64,000 nucleotides of DNA from an endosymbiont of Lamellibrachia barhami (GTDB lineage: Bacteria; Pseudomonadota; Gammaproteobacteria; Chromatiales; Chromatiaceae), in contig NZ_JAAVSH020000001.1 of assembly GCF_011947365.2 (NCBI RefSeq), forward strand, positions 1,088,234-1,152,233, given 5' to 3'. The notes beneath the pieces were generated by a model. That model was not told the origin of the DNA. It saw only the letters and a program-made list of their open reading frames with translations, and made no database searches. The translations under genes and the position numbers were made by a program. Below, one piece after another: positions 54,659 to 63,288 of the stretch; the first letter of the stretch is position 1, and each line of letters starts with the position of its first letter.

Positions 54659-55510
54659 TCAAAGATTGGAACAGAGACAGGCCCTATAGTTTTTTCTGTT
54701 CTTCTTGCAGTAGGGTTTTTTGTCTGTCATTTGGTAGAAGGTGCGCAGGGCGCGCTGTTTGATCACCATGGTGCTGAAATGGCGTTTTTTTCCGGCTGGA
54801 CGGGTATCGAACAGACAGGCATCTTTGGTGTTTTTACCCACCCGTTTATTGGCTTGCTTAAAGGCCCTTGTACCGGCGATCAGAATGTCTTCAGCGTTCA
54901 TCTCACGGTTGTAGCCGCTGAGACACTTAATATTATTCCTCGGTTCATACGGGTTTTTGAACTGGAGGCTGATGGTGTAGATCGGCGGTTTGATCGACTC
55001 CTTCAGATAGAACGCCCGACACTTTTCGACCGGGCGTTTCCTATAGTTTGATTTCAGTTTTCTGTATCCGGCCCAGTTGTTGTCCTGTGCCTGCCAGTAG
55101 CGGGCAGCGTAGTGCAGGCCGCCGAGGTCCCGACCGGATCCAGGTTCACCGCAGAAGACATGCTTAAAGCCCTTCTGCTCAAACCAGACACGGCGCAGCT
55201 CATGGGCAAACTGTTTGTTGTCCCTGGCCTTGCTGAAGATACGCCCTCCGACGGCCTTGCGAATGCGCTGCAAAACCGCTGTATTGGATTTATCCAGCAT
55301 CATCTGTTCAAAATCGACCGCCTCGACCTCATCTCCCCAGTTGCCACACAACGCCAGTACCTCAAGATCAAAGCCGGTCAGGTCGGGGTCTTCGGGGGCA
55401 TGGCGGGTTCTGGGATCATTATCAAAAAAGGGCTGAAAGGCGAGCGCCGGCAGCGACAGGATCAATAGAAAAAATAACAGGGCTGTTTGTTTCATGGCTG
55501 TTTGACTCAT
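54659..55510 (-). CDS. Secreted EndoU-like endoribonuclease domain protein
   Basis: A 283-residue exported protein with signal peptide MKQTALLFFLLILSLPALA, starting at MSQ or at the MKQ five codons later. The central part QKGFKHVFCGEPGSGRDLGGLHYAARYWQAQ aligns with the EndoU (XendoU) pattern GFEHVFxGE ... GFHxW, giving the two catalytic histidines. AEDILIAGTRAF fits the later conserved strand. EndoU enzymes cut RNA at uridines, and bacterial ones are often toxins. There is no adjacent candidate immunity gene, and the protein would act in the periplasm or outside. Cysteines are plentiful, consistent with an oxidising location. Confidence 0.68.
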   Translation of the reverse strand: MSQTAMKQTALLFFLLILSLPALAFQPFFDNDPRTRHAPEDPDLTGFDLEVLALCGNWGDEVEAVDFEQMMLDKSNTAVLQRIRKAVGGRIFSKARDNKQFAHELRRVWFEQKGFKHVFCGEPGSGRDLGGLHYAARYWQAQDNNWAGYRKLKSNYRKRPVEKCRAFYLKESIKPPIYTISLQFKNPYEPRNNIKCLSGYNREMNAEDILIAGTRAFKQANKRVGKNTKDACLFDTRPAGKKRHFSTMVIKQRALRTFYQMTDKKPYCKKNRKNYRACLCSNL

Positions 55511-55582
55511 TGATGATCTGCCTTGGTCTCTTTGGGTGCCAGAGTTCCAGGGGCGTTCCGGATAGACACTATCAGAGTGTAC

Positions 55583-56329
55583 TCAACCCAATATGTCTTT
55601 GACCAGCTGTCGGCTCACCTGACGTCCCAGTTCGCCGATGGCGGTGGTGAGGGGGATCTCCTTGGGACAGACCTGCACACAGTTTTGCGCATTGCCGCAG
55701 TCGCTCAGGCCACCGTCTCCCATGATGGCGTGCAGCCTTGCCTCCCGGTCGTAGGCGCCTGTCGGATGGCTGTTCATGAGCCGCACCTGAGCCAAAACTG
55801 CAGGCCCCAGGAAGTCGCTGTCCGGCCCGAACTGGGGGCAGGCCTCCATGCAGCAGCCACAGCTCATGCAGCGGCTGAAGAGATGGTTTTCGCTCCACAC
55901 CTGAGGCGATATGCGGGGGGCGCCCTGATGTACGTCCCAGGCGCCGTCGATCTCGACCCATGCCTTGACCTGTTTGAGTCCCTCGAATATCCGTGAACGG
56001 TTCACAAGCAGATCCCGCACCACCGGAAATTTGCCGAGGGGTTCCAGCACGATGGGCTGTGCCAACTCATCCACCAGCGCAGAGCAGGCCTGCTGTGGCC
56101 TGCCGTTGATGATCATGGAGCAGGCGCCGCAGACCTCCTCCATGCAGTTGAACTCCCAGACGACCGGTTCGACTCGTTCTCCGTCCGGGGTCACCGGCTC
56201 GTTGCGAATCATCATCAGGGCGGAGACAATGTTGTGCCCCTGTTTATGGGGGATGCGGAACGTCTGCCAATAGGGCTGGCTTTTCGGCCGGTCCTGTCGG
56301 CGTATGCGTAGCTCTATCGAATCGTTCAT
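55583..56329 (-). CDS. sdhB: Succinate dehydrogenase / fumarate reductase iron-sulfur subunit
   Basis: A 248-residue electron-transfer subunit. The N-terminal ferredoxin domain has CMEEVCGACSM for the [2Fe-2S] cluster. The C-terminal domain has CMSCGCCMEACPQF and CGNAQNCVQVCP for the [4Fe-4S] and [3Fe-4S] clusters. Sequence style is that of type B enzymes (Bacillus/Wolinella-like) rather than the usual gammaproteobacterial SdhB. The start overlaps the sdhA stop by one base (TGATG), so the order is sdhC-sdhA-sdhB in one operon. Confidence 0.92.
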   Translation of the reverse strand: MNDSIELRIRRQDRPKSQPYWQTFRIPHKQGHNIVSALMMIRNEPVTPDGERVEPVVWEFNCMEEVCGACSMIINGRPQQACSALVDELAQPIVLEPLGKFPVVRDLLVNRSRIFEGLKQVKAWVEIDGAWDVHQGAPRISPQVWSENHLFSRCMSCGCCMEACPQFGPDSDFLGPAVLAQVRLMNSHPTGAYDREARLHAIMGDGGLSDCGNAQNCVQVCPKEIPLTTAIGELGRQVSRQLVKDILG

Positions 56330-58218
56330 CAGCGATAGTCCCTCGGTTGCTCCGGCGGAATAATCGAGGTATCCACCGTTTCGTAGGATATACGTGGCCC
56401 ATCCCCGTTATGTTCTGCCAGAGTGGTCTTCAGCCACTGGTCGTTTTTACGTTTCCACGCTTCACGATAGGCCTCAAACTCAGGATCGCCGGGAAACTTG
56501 CCCTCTGGAATCGTCAGCTTGAATTCGGCTTTGTAGTGGGCGCCCCGGCACTCATCCCTGGCACGGGCGCAGCGGGTGATGACCGCGCTGAGGCGAATCA
56601 TCTCCTGCACCTGCCGGGTCTCTGCGAGGCTCTGGTTACTCCAGCCACTGCGGTCTCCGAGACTGATGTTGCGGGATCGCTGCTCCAATGCCAGTAACTC
56701 GTCATAGGCGAGATCGAGGGTTGGGTTGTCTCTCACCACGCCCACCTTTCCCGTCATCAGCGCCCCCAGCTCGTCATGCAGCTGGTAGGGGTTTTCATGC
56801 CCGTTGGATTTGAGCAGAGCCTCGTTGATTGCCTGCTCCCGGGCGACTCCCTCTGCGAAAAAACGGGACGGGGTCTCATCGCTGCTCTGTTCCAGCCCCC
56901 GCAGGTAGGTGGCTACCGACTCACCCGTCACCCGGCCGCTGAAGGAGGCGGAGAGCAGCGAGTTGGCCCCCAGCCGGTTGGCCCCGTGGTAGCCGCTGTC
57001 GCACTCGCCACAGGCGTAGAGACCGGGAATATTGGTGGCGTGGTTGCGCGGGCTGCCGTACTTGAGGCCGCCGCTCTGTTCATCCTTTTCATAGTCGATC
57101 CAGAGGCCCCCCATGGCGTAGTGGGCGGAGGGGAAGATCTCCATGGGAGACTCCAGTGGATCGCTGCCGTGAAACTTGCGGTAGATGTCGAGGATTGCGC
57201 CCAGCCGGGCGGTGACAAACTTTTTGTCCAGATGAGTGAGGTCGAGATAGACTTTGTCCGTGCCGCCGACCCCCTGTCCCAGTTCCCGCACGATCTTCCA
57301 GATAGCCCGTGAGGCCACATCCCGTGGCACAGTATTGCCGTAGCTCGGATACCACTCCTCCAGGAAATAGAAGCGTTCGTTTTCCGGGATGGAGCGGGGA
57401 TTGCGGCTGTCCCCCGGCCGTTTCGGCACCCAGAGGCGTCCTCCCTCGCCCCGTGCGGCCTCGCTCATGAGACGTGTCTTGTCGTCCCCCAGCATGGCGG
57501 TGGGGTGGAACTGGAAGAACTCCGCATTGGCGAACCGGGCGCCCTGCAGGTAACAACGAAAGGCAGCAGCTCCGGTGGAGTTGGTCGAGTTGGTGGTGCG
57601 GTGCCCATAGACCTTGCCCATGCCGCCGGTGGCCATCACCACCGCGTCGGCGCGAAAGGCGCGCACCTCCAGCGAGTGCAGATTGAAGGCGATGATGCCT
57701 TTGCAGTGGCCGTCGTTGTCGAGCACCAGGGAGAGAAACTCCCACCACTCCCGTTTGTTGACCCTGCCCTGGGCTTCGTGGCGCCGCACCTGCTCATCCA
57801 CCCCATACATCAACTGCTGGCCGGTGCTGGCACCGGCAAAACAGGTACGCTTGTTCTTCACGCCGCCGAACAGGCGCAGATCCATCAATCCCTCCGGGGT
57901 GCGGGAGAAGGTGACGCCCATGCGCTCGAAGGTGCGGATCAGTCCCGGCGCCTCTTCACACATCGACTGGATCGGTGGCTGGTTGGCGAGATAGGAGCCG
58001 CCCTTGACGGTGTCGATGAGGTGCTGCCTTACTGAATCCCGTTGACCTTTGGTGTCGAGCACCGCATTGATCCCTCCCTGGGCACAGACAGAGTGGGATC
58101 GTTTCACCTCGAACAGTGAGAACAGCTCGACACTGAAACCGGCCTCGACGATACGCAGGGTGGTCCAGAGTCCTGCCAGTCCGCCGCCGATGACAATGAC
58201 ACGAGGCATATTTTTCAT
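56329..58218 (-). CDS. sdhA: Succinate dehydrogenase / fumarate reductase flavoprotein subunit
   Basis: About 629 residues from the ATG at 58218. The FAD-binding GGGLAGLWTTLRIVEAG, the covalent-flavin histidine in SHSVCAQGGINAV, the catalytic region FQFHPTAM and RGEGGRLW, and the HYAMGGLWID and GANRLGANSLLSA motifs are all present. The extended C-terminus (RDYR) matches type B flavoproteins. The ORF track begins far upstream inside sdhC. The ATG at 58218 forms an ATGA overlap with the sdhC stop. It oxidises succinate or reduces fumarate at the cytoplasmic face of the membrane. Confidence 0.94.
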   Translation of the reverse strand: MKNMPRVIVIGGGLAGLWTTLRIVEAGFSVELFSLFEVKRSHSVCAQGGINAVLDTKGQRDSVRQHLIDTVKGGSYLANQPPIQSMCEEAPGLIRTFERMGVTFSRTPEGLMDLRLFGGVKNKRTCFAGASTGQQLMYGVDEQVRRHEAQGRVNKREWWEFLSLVLDNDGHCKGIIAFNLHSLEVRAFRADAVVMATGGMGKVYGHRTTNSTNSTGAAAFRCYLQGARFANAEFFQFHPTAMLGDDKTRLMSEAARGEGGRLWVPKRPGDSRNPRSIPENERFYFLEEWYPSYGNTVPRDVASRAIWKIVRELGQGVGGTDKVYLDLTHLDKKFVTARLGAILDIYRKFHGSDPLESPMEIFPSAHYAMGGLWIDYEKDEQSGGLKYGSPRNHATNIPGLYACGECDSGYHGANRLGANSLLSASFSGRVTGESVATYLRGLEQSSDETPSRFFAEGVAREQAINEALLKSNGHENPYQLHDELGALMTGKVGVVRDNPTLDLAYDELLALEQRSRNISLGDRSGWSNQSLAETRQVQEMIRLSAVITRCARARDECRGAHYKAEFKLTIPEGKFPGDPEFEAYREAWKRKNDQWLKTTLAEHNGDGPRISYETVDTSIIPPEQPRDYR

Positions 58219-58847
58219 CTGATAAACCCTAAAAGACCCTGCAGACCCACGGCACAGAGCAGGAGGGTAAATCCCATGCAGAGCAGGAAACTGAGCTGTT
58301 GCGCACGTGGTGTAACCGTGACGCCCCAGCTGATCCCCATGGTCCAGAGGCCGTTGCCCAGATGGAGTAATGAAAGCAGTAGTCCCAGCAGATAGAGCAG
58401 GAAGATCAGTGGATGTGAAAGCAGTTGCTGCATATGGCCAAACAGATCGGCCTTCACGGCGGGTTCCCAAATTCCCCAGAAGCGGGTCATGCCGACATGG
58501 GCGAGCAGAAAAAGCAGAATGGCGACCCCGGAGAGCCGTTGTAGCCAGTAGAAGCGATTGTGCAGCCAGGGGTAGCGGCGCAGTTCTGCCCTGCTGGAGC
58601 GTAGGATCACCAGGCCGTATCCGGCATGAAACAGGATCGGCAGGGCGATGACGAAGATCTCCAGCAACGGCAGGTAGTTCATGCGCTGCAAGGCGGCCAC
58701 CACCTGTTCATTGTAGTGTGCCATGCCGAAACGTGACTGTGAGTTCTCCCAGAGATGGAAGATCAGAAAAGCACCCACCGGCAGCAGCCCGGACAGGGAG
58801 TGCAGTCGGCGCAGGAGAAAGTGGGGATTTTGTATGGATGCCTTCAT
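58215..58847 (-). CDS. sdhC: Succinate dehydrogenase / fumarate reductase cytochrome b subunit (type B, diheme)
   Basis: About 210 residues with five membrane helices and histidines in HSLSGLLPVGAFLIFHL, FHAGYGL, LLFLLAHVG and LLSLLHLGNG, which supply the axial ligands for two hemes in type B enzymes. A single large membrane anchor, instead of separate SdhC and SdhD, defines this type. It heads the sdhCAB operon. The ATG at 58847 (MKASIQ) is preferred over the ORF track start five codons earlier. A diheme b subunit usually couples to a low-potential quinone such as menaquinone. Confidence 0.88.
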   Translation of the reverse strand: MKASIQNPHFLLRRLHSLSGLLPVGAFLIFHLWENSQSRFGMAHYNEQVVAALQRMNYLPLLEIFVIALPILFHAGYGLVILRSSRAELRRYPWLHNRFYWLQRLSGVAILLFLLAHVGMTRFWGIWEPAVKADLFGHMQQLLSHPLIFLLYLLGLLLSLLHLGNGLWTMGISWGVTVTPRAQQLSFLLCMGFTLLLCAVGLQGLLGFIR

Positions 58848-59060
58848 GCAGGTAAACGTCACCGGGTCGTCTCATCATAACTTACCGTGTGATCGTGTTA
58901 CCTGAACTGATCTGTCTCAGGAAAAAGTCATCTTCCCGCGCTCAGCTATTTTTAGAATGTTGTCGTCTGACCTGTGATTGAACCGGGGGGAAGGGAGGCA
59001 GCTGTTTTTAAGGGTGAACTATTCCTGCCGTCCCATCCCTCCATGTTTTGCAAGGCTTTC

Positions 59061-59432
59061 TCATAGATCGGGGTTACCCTTTTCGAAACCATGGTAGATG
59101 AAATGGTTGGAAGCGCTGCTGTGCAGGCCCGTTCCTTCGCCGATTCCGGGCGCATTTGCTGTCCTCATTGAGGGTGTCAGGTCAGTGGACAGATCAGAGT
59201 TGCCGCTGGCGAAACCGCGATAGATATCGAAATCCGTCATTGGAGAGTGGCTTCTTGTTCCTGCGGGACTACCTATTCCGGGTTGAACTGCGCTTGCTAC
59301 TGATTTATAGGTGCTGCCCGTGGATAGATCAGGGTTGCCTGGGGCAAATCCGCGATAGATCTCCCAGTCGGAAGCTGCGCCCGCAGCCCCGGTAAAAAGG
59401 AGTGCGCTGATTGCGATGATTGATTTCTTCAT
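59061..59432 (-). CDS. Small secreted protein with three IYRGFxxGNPDLST repeats
   Basis: A 123-residue exported protein with signal peptide MKKSIIAISALLFTGAAGA. The mature part consists of three copies of a motif, DWEIYRGFAPGNPDLST, DFDIYRGFASGNSDLST and NHFIYHGFEKGNPDL, separated by Gly/Ser/Thr/Pro-rich linkers with PGIG. There are no cysteines and no known domain. The repeats may be a ligand- or surface-binding unit. I recall comparable YxGF-GNPDL proteins in other sulfur-oxidising gammaproteobacteria, but this is memory, not a search. GAGG precedes the ATG at 59432. It is monocistronic. Confidence 0.75.
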   Translation of the reverse strand: MKKSIIAISALLFTGAAGAASDWEIYRGFAPGNPDLSTGSTYKSVASAVQPGIGSPAGTRSHSPMTDFDIYRGFASGNSDLSTDLTPSMRTANAPGIGEGTGLHSSASNHFIYHGFEKGNPDL

Positions 59433-59641
59433 GATTGAATCCTCAAGCATTGTATGGGGTGTCGGCATTGGGGTTTGTTGCCGCTTTCTAATATTCATAC
59501 GTTTAACCCTGCTGTTCTGGATTCAATCGATGTGCAGTGGTGGAGTTTCTGGTCTATGGCTGAGGGTTATTCCTCCAAATATCAGTTTGTTGGAACAAGC
59601 CAAGATTTTCAGGGATTCGACCCTCATGAGAGTCGACTGAC

Positions 59642-60019
59642 CTATTCTCCTGCCAGGACCCTCTCAATCGTTGCAATCAACTCTTCGGTCTTTACCGGTT
59701 TGGCAAGAAATTCATTGCCGCCAATATTGCTGCCCATCGACTCGGTTTCATCCTTGGTTACGATGGCGGTCATGAAAATGAATCTGATTTTGCATAGATC
59801 CTCGTCTTCTTTGAGCTGGCTGGCAACCTCTTCACCACCCATGTCCGGCATCATGATGTCCAGCAGAATGAGATCGGGCTGGAACTCCCTGGCGGTGGCA
59901 ATCGCCTGACCTCCGAGGTTTTCGGTACGTACTTCGTAGTTTCCCGTACGTTCCAGATTGAGTTTGACCATGCGGGTGATCGCAGGCTCGTCATCAACCA
60001 CCAAGATACGTTTTGTCAT
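59642..60019 (-). CDS. Single-domain response regulator
   Basis: A 125-residue receiver domain without an output domain: ILVVDDEPA, the phosphoacceptor aspartate in LILLDIMMPDMGG, FMTAIV and the conserved lysine in FLAKPVKT. It probably relays phosphate from the histidine kinase encoded just upstream on the same strand. The two overlap by one base (TGATG), so they are translationally coupled. Effects may come through protein-protein contact. The ATG at 60019 is chosen over the GTG one codon earlier. Confidence 0.93.
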   Translation of the reverse strand: MTKRILVVDDEPAITRMVKLNLERTGNYEVRTENLGGQAIATAREFQPDLILLDIMMPDMGGEEVASQLKEDEDLCKIRFIFMTAIVTKDETESMGSNIGGNEFLAKPVKTEELIATIERVLAGE

Positions 60020-61704
60020 CACTTCTCTCCCTTATTCAGTTTAAACAGTACGACGACTGATGCCCCGCCTTCCGGCCGGTTGGTGATGTCGATAGCGCCA
60101 TGATGCATGTTGATGATGTTGCGCGATACCGACAGGCCCAGTCCTGTGCCTTTTCCCACCGCCTTGGTGGTGTAAAACAGCTCGAAGATCTTTGTTCTGT
60201 CCTGCTCCCGGATACCGGGTCCGGTATCCGCCACTTCAACCCGGATGACCCGCTCTCCGATCCTGAAAATCGCTTTGCTGGCCGGTAGCAGGTCGGCCTC
60301 GTCTTCAATCCGTTTTACCTCACTGGAGATCTGCAGCACCCCATTATGCCCCATCGCATGCACTGCATTCATGAACAGGTTGATGAAAACCTGTTGCAGC
60401 TTGTTGCTGTCAAGTTCCAATGGGGGTAACGCTTTCGCCAGAAATAGCTGCACGGTGATATTGTGCTGGCGTAGTTCGTGGTCGACCAGATGCAGAGCGC
60501 TGGAGATTACCTCATTGAAATTACCCTGTTTCATCTCCAGTTTCTTGTCACGTGAGAAATCGAGCAGGCCATAGATTACCGTGTCCGCACGGTGTACGGC
60601 ATCGTTTATGTCCTTGATGACGGCAACTGAAATCTCATCATTCGATATCTCCTGGGATAGATAGTCGACCCCCATCTGGATGATGGCCAATGGGTTTTTG
60701 ACTTCATGGGCCACCCCGGCGGCCAGGCGTCCAATGGACTCCATCTTTTCCGCCTGCATCAGCTGCGTCTGTGCGGTCTGCAGCTCATGGGTGCGCAGTG
60801 CCACCTGTTTTCCCAGCATTCGGTTCCAGATGATAAAAGCAGAAAAGAGCAACAGAACGACGGCCAGACTCGCCAGCAGGCTGTACCAGAAGTTGCGGTC
60901 GCGCCAGAAGGCGGGTTCCTTGAATTTGATCCAGTGGGAGTGGATGGCCTGGATTTCGTCCTGCCTGAGGCTTGCCAGAACCTTGTCGAGAATAGACCGG
61001 AGCAACGGCCAATCGCTGCGCACGCCAATCGCCAGTTCCAGCCTGCCCAACCTGTGTTCAGGATCACTGACGATGTGCAGGTTGTTGATGCCTGCCTGAT
61101 CGATCACGCTGGTGGCTGAGGCCAGATCAGTAATCATCGCATCCACCGCGCCCAGTGCAGTCAGTTCCAGACCGAACTTCACGTCATCCACCCGTTTGAT
61201 CTGAATCTCCGGTTTGGCGGCAGAGATAAGCTCATCCCACAGGTAGCCGCGTACCACCGCCAGCTTATGACCCCGCAGCTCTTTGATGGTCTTGAAATGA
61301 CGGTTTGAAACCAGCACCCCTGGCACGCTGATGTAGGGACGGGTAAACAGCAGGTAGTCACGGCGCTGGTCGGTTTTGGCGATTGCCGGCAGCAGATCTA
61401 CCTTGCGTTGCTGTGCGATGGCCATGATATCTGGCCAGTTGCGCACCTGGATGATTTCAAATCTTACCCCCAGTCTCTTTTCGATCAGGCGTATATAGTC
61501 AGCTGCCATGCCGCTGTATGAACCGTTTTCGTCCAGCCTTTCGAAGGGCAGAAAATCCGGATCCGGGGCGATCCTGATAACCGGATGCTCTGTGAGCCAC
61601 TGGCGTTCAGATACGGTCAGGGTCAGGCTTCCGGCCAGTCCAGTTCCGCCATGGATTAAACCAAGCAGCAGGCAGGCGTAACGGAATATTTTTGAACCGG
61701 TCAT
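60019..61704 (-). CDS. Sensor histidine kinase with periplasmic solute-binding (SBP_bac_3) domain
   Basis: About 561 residues. A signal peptide or anchor (MTGSKIFRYACLLLGLIHGG) is followed by one SBP_bac_3-like domain (VIRIAPDPDFLPFERLDENGSYSGMAADYI, about 30-270), a membrane helix (FWYSLLASLAVVLLLFSAFIIW, about 275-297) and a HisKA/HATPase core. The phospho-acceptor histidine is in GVAHEVKNPLAII, the N-box in LQQVFINLFMNAVHAM, and the G-boxes are DTGPGI and GTGLGLSV. The periplasmic domain should bind a small amino-acid-like ligand. It passes phosphate to the single-domain regulator in the same operon. The ATG at 61704 is favoured by GGGTG and the signal peptide. Confidence 0.9.
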   Translation of the reverse strand: MTGSKIFRYACLLLGLIHGGTGLAGSLTLTVSERQWLTEHPVIRIAPDPDFLPFERLDENGSYSGMAADYIRLIEKRLGVRFEIIQVRNWPDIMAIAQQRKVDLLPAIAKTDQRRDYLLFTRPYISVPGVLVSNRHFKTIKELRGHKLAVVRGYLWDELISAAKPEIQIKRVDDVKFGLELTALGAVDAMITDLASATSVIDQAGINNLHIVSDPEHRLGRLELAIGVRSDWPLLRSILDKVLASLRQDEIQAIHSHWIKFKEPAFWRDRNFWYSLLASLAVVLLLFSAFIIWNRMLGKQVALRTHELQTAQTQLMQAEKMESIGRLAAGVAHEVKNPLAIIQMGVDYLSQEISNDEISVAVIKDINDAVHRADTVIYGLLDFSRDKKLEMKQGNFNEVISSALHLVDHELRQHNITVQLFLAKALPPLELDSNKLQQVFINLFMNAVHAMGHNGVLQISSEVKRIEDEADLLPASKAIFRIGERVIRVEVADTGPGIREQDRTKIFELFYTTKAVGKGTGLGLSVSRNIINMHHGAIDITNRPEGGASVVVLFKLNKGEK

Positions 61705-61801
61705 AGCACCCTGTAAGGTCTGATCTTCCAAAGTCCAGACATAGTATAGGAAGAACAAAGATCCTTTTCACTCGATCCCCTCATGAAAGATCCTGATTGG
61801 C

Positions 61802-63211
61802 TCAGCCTGCCTCCCTCCACTCGATCCCGCTGTCGATGCCGTGGTGCATCGCAGCATCGGGTTCCGGTTCTTTCATGGTCACCAGCTCCTCGGCGCTGAT
61901 TGGGTGGATGGCGATGGTGCTGTCGAAGTCCGCCTTGGTTGCCCCCATCTTTACCGCCACGGCAAACCCCTGCAGCATCTCATCCACGTTGTCGCCGATG
62001 AGGTGGATGCCCACCACCCGTTGTTCCGGGCCTGCACAGACCAGTTTCATTGCGGTGGTGACGCCGTGGCTGGAGAGTGCATGGCGCATGGGCGTGAAAT
62101 CGGTCTGGTAGATGGTGATCTTTTCATGCCGCTCACGGGCCTCGGGTTCGGTCAGGCCGACTGTCGCCACCGGCGGATGGGTGAAGACCAAGCTTGGAAT
62201 ATTGTCGTAGTCCACTCTCCGTTCGGGTTGGTCGTTGAAAAGCCTTTCTGCCAGGCGTCGACCTGCAGCTATGGCTACTGGGGTTAACGGTGTGCGACCG
62301 GTAATATCGCCGATGGCGTAGATGCCGGGGATGTTGGTGTTCTGGTATTCATCGGTGATGACGATGCCGTTGCTGCGTGTTTCGACGCCTGCGGCCTCCA
62401 GATTGAGCTTCCGGGTGTTGGGTGTGCGGCCGACCGCCCAGATCACGCAGTCGAAACCGTCGAGACGTCCGCCGTTTATGGAGTCGAGGGCGATGCCGGA
62501 GTCACTCCTGGCCAACCCTGCGACCTGAAAGCCCATCCTCAGACCGATCGACTGTTTCTTCATCTCTGCCATCAGAACATCGCTGATCATCGGGTCGAAG
62601 GCTTCGAGCAGGCGCTCCTCCAAAGCGGCTATGGTGACCTCTGAACCCAGTGCCCGCAGTACGCCCGCGAGCTCCACGCCGATATATCCGCCACCGATCA
62701 CCGCCACTCGCTTTGGCTGCTCTGTGAGTTGGAAGAAACCGTCGGAGGTGATGCCCAATTCGGCGCCAGGCACGTGCGGTACGATGGGACGGCCACCGGT
62801 GGCGATAACGATGTGGTCGGCGCGGTAGATCTCGCCATCCACTTCGATGCGGTGGCTGTCGATGAAGCGTGCGTAACCCTGGATGTGGGTAATGCCGCTG
62901 TCTGCCACATGGCCGTCCCAGTAGCTGTTGATGTTTTGGATATAGTCCTCCCGCCTCGCAACCAGCTTGCCCCAGTCAGTTGCACCACGATGGGCGGGGA
63001 TGCCGAAGCTGTCGGCATCGTCCACCGCATGGGCCAGGTTGGCGGCGTACCACATGATCTTTTTTGGTACGCAGCCGTTGTTGACACAGGTGCCACCCAT
63101 CTTGTGGGCTTCCACGACCGCTACCCGTTTGCCGTACTGGGCGGCCATTTCCGCCACTGCAAGACCGCCGCTGCCGCCGCCAATTGCAATTAAATCGTAT
63201 GCTCTGCTCAT
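61802..63211 (-). CDS. garA: Glutathione (amide) reductase, GarA-like
   Basis: A 469-residue flavoprotein disulfide reductase. It has the FAD motif [14 protein letters not shown], the redox-active pair in [13 protein letters not shown], the NAD(P)H Rossmann motif [32 protein letters not shown] and the C-terminal catalytic [11 protein letters not shown]. In the cofactor pocket the strand ends in [11 protein letters not shown] without the arginines of NADPH-dependent glutathione reductases. This matches the NADH-preferring glutathione-amide reductase of Chromatium gracile. A frameshifted peroxiredoxin-glutaredoxin hybrid gene lies just upstream, the garB-garA order known there. Whether glutathione itself or its amide is used needs testing. 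Confidence 0.85.
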   Translation of the reverse strand: MSRAYDLIAIGGGSGGLAVAEMAAQYGKRVAVVEAHKMGGTCVNNGCVPKKIMWYAANLAHAVDDADSFGIPAHRGATDWGKLVARREDYIQNINSYWDGHVADSGITHIQGYARFIDSHRIEVDGEIYRADHIVIATGGRPIVPHVPGAELGITSDGFFQLTEQPKRVAVIGGGYIGVELAGVLRALGSEVTIAALEERLLEAFDPMISDVLMAEMKKQSIGLRMGFQVAGLARSDSGIALDSINGGRLDGFDCVIWAVGRTPNTRKLNLEAAGVETRSNGIVITDEYQNTNIPGIYAIGDITGRTPLTPVAIAAGRRLAERLFNDQPERRVDYDNIPSLVFTHPPVATVGLTEPEARERHEKITIYQTDFTPMRHALSSHGVTTAMKLVCAGPEQRVVGIHLIGDNVDEMLQGFAVAVKMGATKADFDSTIAIHPISAEELVTMKEPEPDAAMHHGIDSGIEWREAG

Positions 63212-63248
63212 CTTTCTATTCCTGCATGTGGTGCTGTTGGTTTCATTG

Positions 63249-63278
63249 GGGATCGGAGCCGGATTTGACTCCGATCCC
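63249..63278 (-). promoter_or_regulatory. Intercistronic hairpin between garB and garA
   Basis: GGGATCGGAG and CTCCGATCCC form a perfect ten-base stem with a ten-base loop, without a following T tract. It lies between the two cistrons and may stabilise the upstream message or lower garA expression. Confidence 0.6.
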
Positions 63279-63288
63279 TTTGCAACGA

